Below, piece by piece: positions 1 through 4,784 of a stretch of DNA of 9,210 nucleotides. The DNA lies in NCBI GenBank assembly GCA_026014845.1, contig JAOZHM010000196.1, forward strand, positions 1 through 9,210. Reading direction: 5' to 3'. How positions within the stretch are numbered: position 1 is the first letter of the stretch; every line of letters starts with the position of its first letter. The notes beneath the pieces were generated by a model. That model made no database searches, was not told where the DNA came from, and saw only the letters and a program-made list of their open reading frames with translations. Both the position numbers and the translations under genes were made by a program. Source of the stretch: Candidatus Bathyarchaeota archaeon. Lineage in GTDB: Archaea; Thermoproteota; Bathyarchaeia; Bathyarchaeales; Bathycorpusculaceae.

Positions 1-219
1 ATGAAATTTTTCAATCTCCTTCTCGAATCTGATGGCTCGATTCTTATAATCAATTAGGTTTTCCTGAGGTCTTTGGGTCAAATCCTCTTTTCGGTGAGAT
101 AATATTTCTTCACCTGACTTACCGAACCAGTCAATAAACTTCTTCAGTCCATACCGATACCCCTTCTTGGTAGACTTATTACTCACCGAATCCAAGAACT
201 CTTGAACACTCAACTCCAT
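1..219 (-). CDS. Tyrosine recombinase/integrase, N-terminal part (runs off left edge)
   Basis: The first 73 codons of a gene reading leftward, starting at the ATG at 219-217 and open to the window edge. The protein begins MELSVQEFLDSVSN and continues with KSTKKGYRYGLKKFIDWFGK, then a basic/acidic helical stretch (RKEDLTQRP, RAIRFEKEIEKF). This is the all-helical SAM-like core-binding (arm) domain that precedes the catalytic domain of XerC/D- and phage-type tyrosine recombinases, especially those of archaeal integrated elements. The catalytic Arg-His-Arg-Tyr region lies outside the window, so activity cannot be judged. The start is supported by AAGGAG (234-229) nine bases upstream. It would cut and rejoin DNA at att sites as part of a mobile element or as a dimer resolvase. 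It is separated from the aIF1A gene by 149 bp. The family call is fairly secure; mobile-element membership is inferred. Confidence 0.78.
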   Translation of the reverse strand, partial: MELSVQEFLDSVSNKSTKKGYRYGLKKFIDWFGKSGEEILSHRKEDLTQRPQENLIDYKNRAIRFEKEIEKFH

Positions 220-228
220 CTAACCACA

Positions 229-234
229 CTCCTT
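229..234 (-). promoter_or_regulatory. Ribosome binding site of the integrase gene
   Basis: AAGGAG on the minus strand, nine bases before the ATG at 219. It fixes the start of the partial integrase gene. A possible TATA-like stretch (GAATAAAAG, about 283-275, or TTGATATACC, about 256-247) lies upstream; neither is convincing. Confidence 0.5.
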
Positions 235-286
235 TTAGTTTGTGTGGTATATCAATCTTTTCGAAAAACCAACTTTTATTCGGGTT

Positions 287-310
287 GACTCCCGCAAACT
301 CCTCATTCTT
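287..310 (+). repeat. Degenerate copy A of the TCTCCCGCAAA intergenic element
   Basis: GACTCCCGCAAACTCCTCAT followed by TCTT shares the CTCCCGCAAA core and the following C/T-rich stretch with the better copies at 3420, 4617 and 6335. It lacks the left palindrome arm (GGAGA); instead CGGG at 281-284 can pair with CCCG at 291-294. It sits between the integrase and aIF1A genes. Confidence 0.45.
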
Positions 311-321
311 TATGGGTAGTA

Positions 322-334
322 TGAAATAGTTTCA
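322..334 (-). terminator. Short inverted repeat downstream of aIF1A, possible 3' end signal
   Basis: TGAAA-TAG-TTTCA is a perfect 5-bp inverted repeat with a 3-nt centre, 34 bases after the aIF1A stop. On the minus strand a T-rich stretch (TTTGTTTT, about 358-351) precedes it. Archaeal termination mainly needs T runs, so either could end the helicase-aIF1A transcript. Evidence is weak. Confidence 0.3.
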
Positions 335-368
335 AATACCGTAATCACGCAAAACAAATTCTCTTCGC

Positions 369-674
369 CTAATCTTTAAGATATCCCTTCCTTCTCAACC
401 ATTCGGTCTGATTTCTCTTGTATCGCCAAATGATGTCGCCTCGTTTTTCAAACTGGAAGTCCCAAGGTGAAACCAGAACAATGTCTCCCTGTCTTATCCA
501 CGCCCTTCTCTTCATTTTTCCGCGTATTCTACAGAGACGCTGATGACCGTCCTGACACTTCACCATAACCCTGTCGTAACCTAGCAGCTTCTCTGCGATG
601 CCCAAGACATCAGTGCCTCCAGGCAACACCATATTAGTGAATTCGTCTTCGCTAATTATCTTCCTTTTGCCCAA
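369..674 (-). CDS. eif1a: Archaeal translation initiation factor 1A (aIF1A)
   Basis: Protein of 101 residues beginning MGKRKIISEDEF. It has the family's OB-fold core: LPGGTDVLGIAEKLLGYDR (about residues 17-35), then VMVKCQDGHQRLCRIRGKMKRRAWIRQGD, then DIVLVSPWDFQ, and a basic tail ending RRKGYLKD. aIF1A binds the A-site region of the small ribosomal subunit and helps mRNA and initiator-tRNA placement, like bacterial IF1 and eukaryotic eIF1A. Length matches the family (about 100-115). Start: AGGTG (684-680) lies five bases before the TTG at 674 but only two before an in-frame GTG at 677, and the TTG gives the typical MGKRK beginning, so TTG is preferred. It lies 16 bases after the helicase stop on the same strand and is almost certainly co-transcribed with it. 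Family assignment is secure. Confidence 0.95.
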   Translation of the reverse strand: MGKRKIISEDEFTNMVLPGGTDVLGIAEKLLGYDRVMVKCQDGHQRLCRIRGKMKRRAWIRQGDIVLVSPWDFQFEKRGDIIWRYKRNQTEWLRRKGYLKD

Positions 675-690
675 CACAACACCTTCAGCT

Positions 691-1962
691 TCACCGAAAT
701 CTTTCTATTGGGGGTCTTCGTTTTGCCCAGCATTCTCGGCAGTAAACAGGTCTGTTTGGGTCAGGTTTGAATGGAACCTCACATTCGTTTCCACAATCGG
801 TGCAAACTGCTTTGTGTGTCTCTGTGGGTTCTCTATACGACACCGGAATGTCACTTTCCATTTGTTCTATTGTAGTTTTCGTTAATGCTTTTATTCGGTC
901 CAGTTCCGGTATTTCTCCGTAGCCCACAAGTGTTATAGCAGTTCCTTCGCCTCCCATTCTAGCTGTTCTTCCAATCCTGTGAAAATATACTAATGCGTCT
1001 AATGGGATGTCATAGTTTATTATGTGAGTTATTCCTTGAATGTCCAAACCTCTTGCGGCAACATCCGTTGCAACAAGAAACTTGAGTCTTCCTTTCCTGA
1101 AAGAGTCACTAACCGAATCCCTTTGCGCTTGCGTAAAACCACCATGTAACGGTTTCGCGTCATATCGTCGCCTCCATAACCTGTCTGCTAACATGCTTGT
1201 TCCCGTGCGCGTTTTGCAGAATATTATGGCTTTTTCTATGTGGTTTTCGTCTAAAATGTTGCACAGGATCTGAAATTTGCTTTTAGGGTTGACAACCATA
1301 TAATACTGGTCCATCTGTGTCAGGGCTATTTCGTCTTTACTCACCAATATCTTTTCGGGGTTCTTCATGTATCTATCACATACATTCATTACTGACTGGT
1401 CAATTGTTGCCGAGAAGAGGCTTGTCTGCCTATTTGTCGGCACGTTTGAGAGTATGTATTCGATATCATCTATGAAACCCATATCGAGCATTCTATCAGC
1501 CTCATCCAGAACAACAACCTTCACCGACGCAAGATCCAGTGTTCCTCGTTTCAGATGATCTATTATGCGACCCGGCGTGCCCACAACAATATGGACGCCT
1601 CTCTCCAACGCATATATTTGGTTTTGGATAGGTTTTCCGCCGTAGATTGGTAAGACCTTGAATGATGCGTATTTGCCGATTCGGCTTATGTGCTCTGCAA
1701 CTTGTATGGCGAGTTCACGTGTTGGCTCCAAAACTAGACCTTGAACACTTTTGATTTTCGGGTTTAGACGTTCAACCATCGGAATTCCGAAAGCCGCAGT
1801 TTTGCCCGTTCCAGTCTGTGCCTGTCCAATAACATCTTTACCCTCAAGCAAAGGCATTATTGCCTGAGCCTGAATTGGGAAAAGATTCCTGAATCCAAGC
1901 TCTTCAATGCCGTTTATGATTTCTTGACTTAATGGCAAATCTTCAAAGCATTTTATTTGCAT
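691..1962 (-). CDS. DEAD-box ATP-dependent RNA helicase with C-terminal zinc-ribbon motif
   Basis: Protein of 423 residues with every hallmark of the DEAD-box family: Q motif (FPIQ, Q31), motif I AQTGTGKT (48-55), Ia PTRELA (80-85), Ib TPGR (129-132), II DEAD (153-156), III SAT (184-186), IV IIFCKT (246-251), V ATDVAARGLD (298-307) and VI HRIGRTAR (328-335). The two RecA-like lobes end near residue 360. The tail carries CTDC (387-390) and CREC (408-411), 17 residues apart, a likely zinc ribbon not part of the core helicase. It would use ATP to unwind RNA or remodel RNA-protein complexes in ribosome assembly, translation or cold adaptation. AGGAGG (1978-1973) is ten bases before the ATG at 1962 but only one base before an in-frame ATG at 1971, so 1962 is preferred. 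It is first in a unit with aIF1A. Confidence 0.95.
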   Translation of the reverse strand: MQIKCFEDLPLSQEIINGIEELGFRNLFPIQAQAIMPLLEGKDVIGQAQTGTGKTAAFGIPMVERLNPKIKSVQGLVLEPTRELAIQVAEHISRIGKYASFKVLPIYGGKPIQNQIYALERGVHIVVGTPGRIIDHLKRGTLDLASVKVVVLDEADRMLDMGFIDDIEYILSNVPTNRQTSLFSATIDQSVMNVCDRYMKNPEKILVSKDEIALTQMDQYYMVVNPKSKFQILCNILDENHIEKAIIFCKTRTGTSMLADRLWRRRYDAKPLHGGFTQAQRDSVSDSFRKGRLKFLVATDVAARGLDIQGITHIINYDIPLDALVYFHRIGRTARMGGEGTAITLVGYGEIPELDRIKALTKTTIEQMESDIPVSYREPTETHKAVCTDCGNECEVPFKPDPNRPVYCRECWAKRRPPIERFR

Positions 1963-1972
1963 ATGTTTCATG

Positions 1973-1978
1973 CCTCCT
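1973..1978 (-). promoter_or_regulatory. Strong ribosome binding site deciding the helicase start
   Basis: AGGAGG on the minus strand lies one base before the ATG at 1971 and ten bases before the ATG at 1962. The one-base spacing is too short for ribosome binding, so translation should begin at the second ATG, removing three residues. Confidence 0.6.
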
Positions 1979-2085
1979 AATCACAAAAATTCTGCACGCA
2001 ATTTTCAAGAGCCTTCAAAAGCTTCTTTCAAGCATGAGTAATTGTGACAGAACTCTTCAGTAGCAAAGCTCATATAAAAAGGTTT
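1979..2085 (-). promoter_or_regulatory. Helicase promoter and about 80-nt leader
   Basis: On the minus strand, CCTTTTTATATGAG (about 2084-2071) is a good archaeal TATA box. Transcription would begin roughly 25 bases downstream, near 2050, leaving a leader of about 75-90 nt before the start codon, long for an archaeon. TCACAA (1981-1986) and TTGTGA (2042-2047) are inverted and could pair across the leader, just beyond the Shine-Dalgarno site. The pairing and the start point are inferred. Confidence 0.45.
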
Positions 2086-2230
2086 ACCACGTACAATTTG
2101 GCGACTTGAGATGAATGGTTTGCCTTTGACAGTAGAATCAAGAAAAGATAGCGGCCAATTTTGGGTATGCCGAAGCAGGCGTGCGCTTTTTTGCTGTTCA
2201 AACTAGCTAGTACAAGGAGAACGTGGGTGT

Positions 2231-2818
2231 TTATTGGGTTATCTTAAGCACGAGGAAAATGAATGTGATGATTAAACCTACAAATAACATTTTGGCTCCG
2301 TGGAAGAGCATGTTTCTATTTGATATTTTTCCAAGGAAAACGCCTAACAAAAACATTGTCGTCAAGGCCATTGCAACGGAGAGCGGAATTGCAAAATTAA
2401 TTGAAAAGAAGCCATGGGATGAAAGAAAAAAGGGCGTCAAACAAACCAAAGCTGTAAGAGCTGGAGACACTCCGTCTACTATTCCGGCCCATAGAGAAGC
2501 GAAACGACTCGCCTTACCTATCACACTATCTTTTAGCTCTATAAGCATCGACTTTTCCAAGGCGTTGAGTTTCTTCTCACGTTCAGCTTCCTCAGTCATA
2601 TATGCTCCAGCAAAGCCGGACAAACCCATGGCTAGACTTACGCCTAAACCTGACCAAATCACCCAAAACTCGTTGGTTATTCCGGCTGCATACGCGCCTA
2701 TCACGATGCCCAAGATAGTGGTGGCTCCGTCAAAGGCATTCATTATAAAGTATCTTCTACTTATCGGGGCAACTTCGCTGATCTTTATGTATCTTCTTAT
2801 CTTTTCAAGAAACTTCAT
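2231..2818 (-). CDS. VIT1/CCC1-family membrane transporter (divalent metal transporter-like)
   Basis: Protein of 195 residues with five likely membrane segments: about 24-46, 52-74, 109-131, 138-163 and 173-192. Segment 1 contains the family's Asp-Gly (AFDGATTILG, D30-G31). Segment 2 runs GLGVSLAMGLSGFAGAYMT into a charged helix rich in Glu and Lys (75-100), where VIT1/CCC1 proteins place their metal-binding extension. Segment 3 has VDGVSPALTAL. Plant VIT1 and yeast CCC1 move Fe(II) or Mn(II) out of the cytosol; prokaryotic members are less studied, so the substrate here is unproven. The ATG at 2818 is the first in frame; no clear Shine-Dalgarno site is visible. It starts 17 bases after the DUF211 gene ends, so the two form one unit. 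Confidence 0.82.
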   Translation of the reverse strand: MKFLEKIRRYIKISEVAPISRRYFIMNAFDGATTILGIVIGAYAAGITNEFWVIWSGLGVSLAMGLSGFAGAYMTEEAEREKKLNALEKSMLIELKDSVIGKASRFASLWAGIVDGVSPALTALVCLTPFFLSSHGFFSINFAIPLSVAMALTTMFLLGVFLGKISNRNMLFHGAKMLFVGLIITFIFLVLKITQ

Positions 2819-2835
2819 AAAGGTCTTAACCCATT

Positions 2836-3132
2836 TTATATTCGGGCGGACCTATCCTGAGGTGTTTTTACTTCCTCAACGATTCTTTCGCCAGCCGCAA
2901 CTTCATCAACGGAATGAATGGTAGCCCCCATCTCTTCTAGCTTCTTTTTGATATTTTCGAAGTCTATGCTGCTTCCAGCAATTATAATCTTTGCGTTCTC
3001 CACTTGTTGGTCTATCTCGTAAATAATCACGTTCACCGCTTCTACGCCTTCCAAATGGCTGAGCGCTTCAGAAACTTCGACCACACTTGGGTTATGTGGC
3101 TTTAAGACATCTAGGACAATTCTTCTTATCAT
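2836..3132 (-). CDS. DUF211 family protein
   Basis: Protein of 98 residues matching archaeal DUF211: MIRRIVLDVLKPHNPSVVE, then a helix, LEGVEAVNVIIYEIDQ, NAKIIIAGSSIDFENI, a second helix and the conserved ending TIHSVDEVAAGERIVEE. The alternating strands and helices predict a ferredoxin-like beta-alpha-beta fold. The biochemical role of the family is not established. Length is normal (about 95-100). The ATG at 3132 is preceded by a TATA box about 35 bases upstream, giving a very short leader, so this is the first gene of the unit with the VIT1/CCC1-type transporter. The family is secure; a role in sensing or buffering the transported metal is only a guess from the pairing. Confidence 0.9.
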   Translation of the reverse strand: MIRRIVLDVLKPHNPSVVEVSEALSHLEGVEAVNVIIYEIDQQVENAKIIIAGSSIDFENIKKKLEEMGATIHSVDEVAAGERIVEEVKTPQDRSARI

Positions 3133-3162
3133 CTTAGGACGACTCGATATAGTTTTCGTGAC

Positions 3163-3174
3163 GTAAATATTTAA
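3163..3174 (-). promoter_or_regulatory. Promoter of the DUF211-VIT1 unit
   Basis: TTAAATATTTAC on the minus strand fits an archaeal TATA box. Its centre is about 36 bases from the ATG at 3132, so the transcript would be nearly leaderless (about 10 nt), consistent with the lack of a Shine-Dalgarno site. Confidence 0.55.
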
Positions 3175-3260
3175 CTATTCTTATCATCCAAATAAGAAGT
3201 GAAACTTCGGTATATTTTTTGTCCTGGCATCCCAAGTTTTGTTCTTATAATCCGTTCCAT

Positions 3261-3471
3261 CGCGCGCGCTACCTCTCTCCAACCTCTCTATTAGAACAAA
3301 CACTCCCCAACTTCGGTCGCTTGTGATCATTGTTTATCCATCAATTTTGCAGAGGATTTCTAAATTCCTCGCGCGCCATTGCCCAAAACGATACATAAAT
3401 AGGCAACTTTCAAACCGATGGAGATGTCTCCCGCACAATCCCCCTTTTTTCTAATAAACAGAAATGCGCGC
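3261..3471. repeat. Three alternating CG tracts upstream of the RHH gene
   Basis: CGCGCGCGC at 3261-3269 (followed by TA), CGCGCGC at 3370-3376 and GCGCGC at 3466-3471. A further ACGCGT lies at 3483-3488. They stand out in otherwise AT-rich intergenic DNA. Confidence 0.75.
3420..3450 (+). repeat. Intergenic palindromic element, copy B
   Basis: GGAGA-TG-TCTCC (3420-3431), then CGCACAATCCCCC and a run of six T to 3450. It is about 100 bp upstream of the RHH gene and between divergent genes, so it is not simply the terminator of a flanking gene. It has one extra C in the CGCAAA part compared with copies C and D. Confidence 0.75.
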
Positions 3472-3490
3472 TCACAATATACACGCGTAC

Positions 3491-3506
3491 CGAAAGATTT
3501 AAGTAT
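3491..3506 (+). promoter_or_regulatory. Promoter of the RHH gene
   Basis: CGAAAGATTTAAGTAT reads as a purine-rich BRE (CGAAAG) followed by a TATA box (TTTAAGTA, 3498-3505). Transcription would start near 3527, inside the heptad repeats, about 38 bases before the preferred start codon. Confidence 0.55.
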
Positions 3507-3511
3507 CTATA

Positions 3512-3554
3512 TTACACGTTACACATTACAAGATACATAATACATTAAATGTAT
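3512..3554 (+). promoter_or_regulatory. Heptad repeats plus inverted repeat, probable operator
   Basis: Five consecutive 7-mers run from 3512 to 3546: TTACACG, TTACACA, TTACAAG, ATACATA, ATACATT (consensus WTACAHN). The last one forms the left arm of the perfect inverted repeat ATACAT-TAA-ATGTAT (3540-3554). The array covers the predicted transcription start and reaches the first in-frame ATG. Ribbon-helix-helix proteins often bind short repeated or palindromic sites at their own promoters, so autoregulation is a reasonable inference. Confidence 0.5.
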
Positions 3555-3564
3555 GGTGAGATTG

Positions 3565-3942
3565 ATGGATAAAAAAGAAGACATAGATGAAGAGTTGGGT
3601 GCATGCTGCAAAGATGAATCAGGAAAACCACACAGACACGTTATAAAAATGCTTTGTCACGAAGGTGAAGATGCTGAAAAAGTTCACGAAAAGATTCTCA
3701 TGAAACTGGGTAAGCATCTTGGAGGTCGAGGTAATGTGGTGATGACCAGATTGAATGACGATGACCTGAAGCAGATTGATGCTCTAGTTGAAGTAGAAGC
3801 CTTCAAGAGTAGATCTGAAGCTGCAGCGTTCTTCATAAAAGAAGGAATACAAGCCCGGAATGACCTTTTTCAAAAAATCATGCCGGCGGTAGACAAGATT
3901 AGAGAACTAAAAGAACAAGCCAAAAAGTCATTAACCACGTAA
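3565..3942 (+). CDS. Ribbon-helix-helix (CopG/Arc-like) DNA-binding protein
   Basis: Protein of 125 residues. The middle section has the ribbon-helix-helix pattern: strand VVMTRL (58-63), helix NDDDLKQIDALVEVEAF (64-80), turn and second helix KSRSEAAAFFIKEGIQAR (81-98). Such domains dimerise and place the strand in the DNA major groove. The C-terminal part (about 105-121, rich in Lys and Glu) may be a coiled coil. The N-terminal part is unusual in carrying Cys and His (C14, C15, H23, H25, C31, H32, H41), which could bind a metal. GGTGAG (3555-3560) is four bases before the ATG at 3565, so this start is preferred over an in-frame ATG at 3553. It is monocistronic, in a gene-poor zone, with repeats at its promoter suggesting autoregulation. 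The regulated genes are unknown. Confidence 0.8.
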   Translation: MDKKEDIDEELGACCKDESGKPHRHVIKMLCHEGEDAEKVHEKILMKLGKHLGGRGNVVMTRLNDDDLKQIDALVEVEAFKSRSEAAAFFIKEGIQARNDLFQKIMPAVDKIRELKEQAKKSLTT

Positions 3943-4310
3943 AAACCGATGGCAACTATCAAAACAGCAGCGCATGCTCCGGTGGTATAGCGCGCGCTTT
4001 CTGTCCAGGCTGTAGAAGAGTTAAAAGCAAATACGAAAGCAAAATTGCAGAGAGAAAAGAGTAGCGATTTATTTCGCGCGCGCATACGGAAGTAGCGTTG
4101 ATAACGAAGAGTTCTTCCTTAAACATAGTTACCTTTCGATGATAGGTTTATGAGGTTTATAGAAGTTTGTTTCACGTGTTATACGTTTTTAGCGCGCGCG
4201 CGAGCGAATATCAACCTTGGAAAAAGACAGTTATCCATGAAGTTGTGAAGTTACCGTTTGAGGATTTCCTTAGTCGACTGATAGGATAGACAATAATCAA
4301 GCATAAATCT
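3943..4310. other. Intergenic region with CG tracts, convergent side of RHH and tiny zinc gene
   Basis: 368 bp without a supported gene. It holds three CG tracts and a direct repeat GAAGTT-GT-GAAGTT (4239-4252). The first 150 bp continue the RHH reading frame beyond its TAA with only one further stop (TAG at 3988) until TAG at 4093; see findings. No RNA gene was recognised. Confidence 0.6.
3989..4202. repeat. Three alternating CG tracts downstream of the RHH gene
   Basis: GCGCGCGC at 3990-3997, inside the 10-bp palindrome AGCGCGCGCT (3989-3998); CGCGCGCGC at 4075-4083; and GCGCGCGCGCG at 4192-4202. The first and third share a preceding TA (TAGCGCGCGC). Confidence 0.75.
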
Positions 4311-4317
4311 CTATCCT
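4283..4317 (-). terminator. Inverted repeat over the end of the tiny zinc-motif gene
   Basis: AGGATAGA (4283-4290) and TCTATCCT (4310-4317) are perfect 8-bp inverted arms with a 19-nt loop. The right arm contains the gene's stop codon (4313-4311). It could form a 3' hairpin protecting or ending the short message. There is no strong T run after it, so terminator is only one reading. Confidence 0.35.
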
Positions 4318-4430
4318 GCTGCTATTTTGTTTATCAACTGAAAAACTTTGCAGTCTCTACATGTTTCATAATCTTTTTCGTCACATTTCTTACATATCAT
4401 GCGGTTTAATTCCTTAATTTCAGAGTTCAT
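4311..4430 (-). CDS. 39-residue protein with paired CxxC motifs (putative zinc protein)
   Basis: A very short gene. From the ATG at 4430 the product is MNSEIKELNRMICKKC, then DEKDYETCRDCKVFQLINKI. Residues C13, C16, C24 and C27 form CxxC-x7-CxxC, a compact likely zinc-binding knuckle, followed by a short helix. I know no function for it. The frame stays open upstream to another ATG at 4526 (71 residues), but the internal ATG has a strong Shine-Dalgarno site (AGGAGA, 4443-4438) seven bases upstream, and a TATA-like box (GTATATTATG) sits where expected for this start. It lies alone on the minus strand, divergent from the radical SAM gene. The coding call rests on the SD site, promoter and Cys pattern. 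Confidence 0.62.
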   Translation of the reverse strand: MNSEIKELNRMICKKCDEKDYETCRDCKVFQLINKIAAG

Positions 4431-4437
4431 TTTTGTC

Positions 4438-4443
4438 TCTCCT
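4438..4443 (-). promoter_or_regulatory. Ribosome binding site deciding the start of the tiny zinc-motif gene
   Basis: AGGAGA on the minus strand, seven bases before the ATG at 4430. It argues for a 39-residue product rather than the 71-residue reading that begins at 4526. Confidence 0.6.
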
Positions 4444-4472
4444 AGTTCATTGAATAATTTTGTTAGATTCAC

Positions 4473-4484
4473 ATAATATACTGT
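4473..4484 (-). promoter_or_regulatory. TATA box for the tiny zinc-motif gene
   Basis: CAGTATATTATG on the minus strand. The predicted start of transcription about 25 bases on (near 4453) leaves a leader of about 23 nt containing the Shine-Dalgarno site, which fits the short start. Confidence 0.45.
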
Positions 4485-4569
4485 ATTCCACTTTCGTAAT
4501 ATTCCGTACATTGAAAGAAATTCCACATTTTGAAGTATCCTAGAGATTATGGGTCATTTAGAATCTAAT

Positions 4570-4580
4570 CGCGCGCGCGC
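4570..4580. repeat. Alternating CG tract CGCGCGCGCGC
   Basis: An 11-nt tract followed by TA, so on the minus strand it reads TAGCGCGCGCGCG like the tract at 4190-4202. Together with that one it is the longest in the window. Confidence 0.75.
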
Positions 4581-4616
4581 TAAAAACCATGCTTCTTAAG
4601 TAAAAACCACTCTTTT

Positions 4617-4645
4617 GGAGAGGTCTCCCGCAAATCCCCATTTTT
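4617..4645 (+). repeat. Intergenic palindromic element, copy C
   Basis: GGAGA-GG-TCTCC (4617-4628), then CGCAAATCCCCA and a run of five T. It lies about 140 bp upstream of the radical SAM start, between divergent genes, in the same orientation as copies B and D. Confidence 0.75.
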
Positions 4646-4784
4646 CTTGAAGGGTTGTCGTGGAAATAAGTTTTCATGGAATTTCAGGACTCCAGCCTTA
4701 TGTTTTCATATTTGTTCAAAAGCTTATCTTAGTGTATAGAAATAGTAATCGAACGAAAACTTGAAAGTGGTTGGAAAGCTAGAG

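Larger units (their letters stand above)
3133..3564. other. Intergenic region between divergent DUF211 and RHH genes
   Basis: 432 bp without a supported gene. It holds the minus-strand promoter of the DUF211 unit, three CG tracts, repeat element copy B, and the plus-strand promoter and heptad repeats of the RHH gene. Two copies of AACTTCGGT (3204-3212, 3309-3317) and two of ACCTCTCT (3271, 3282) are also present. No tRNA or other RNA gene was recognised. Confidence 0.7.
4431..4784. other. Divergent intergenic region before the radical SAM gene
   Basis: 354 bp between divergent genes. It holds the tiny gene's promoter, one CG tract, a direct repeat TAAAAACCA (4581-4589 and 4601-4609), repeat element copy C, and a weak plus-strand TATA candidate near 4720-4731 (AAGCTTATCTTA), which would place the radical SAM transcript start near 4750. 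Confidence 0.5.

Noticed and set aside
75..85. GGGTCAAATCC, resembling the T-arm end of a tRNA and thus a possible att site
   Set aside because: It lies inside the integrase reading frame and no tRNA fold can be built around it.
598..885. A 95-codon plus-strand frame
   Set aside because: Antisense to the aIF1A and helicase genes, which are certain; no independent support.
2111..2206. A 31-residue plus-strand frame beginning about 40 bp after a TATA-like CATATAAAAAGG
   Set aside because: The TATA-like sequence is better explained as the helicase promoter read on the other strand; there is no good ribosome site and the product is unremarkable.
2223..2924. A 233-codon open frame on the plus strand
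   Set aside because: It is antisense to the recognised DUF211 and VIT1/CCC1-type genes and its product has no recognisable motif; a shadow frame.
3870..4085. A 71-codon minus-strand frame with a hydrophobic product
   Set aside because: It overlaps the 3' end of the RHH gene in antisense, has no ribosome site or promoter that I can see, and has no family resemblance.
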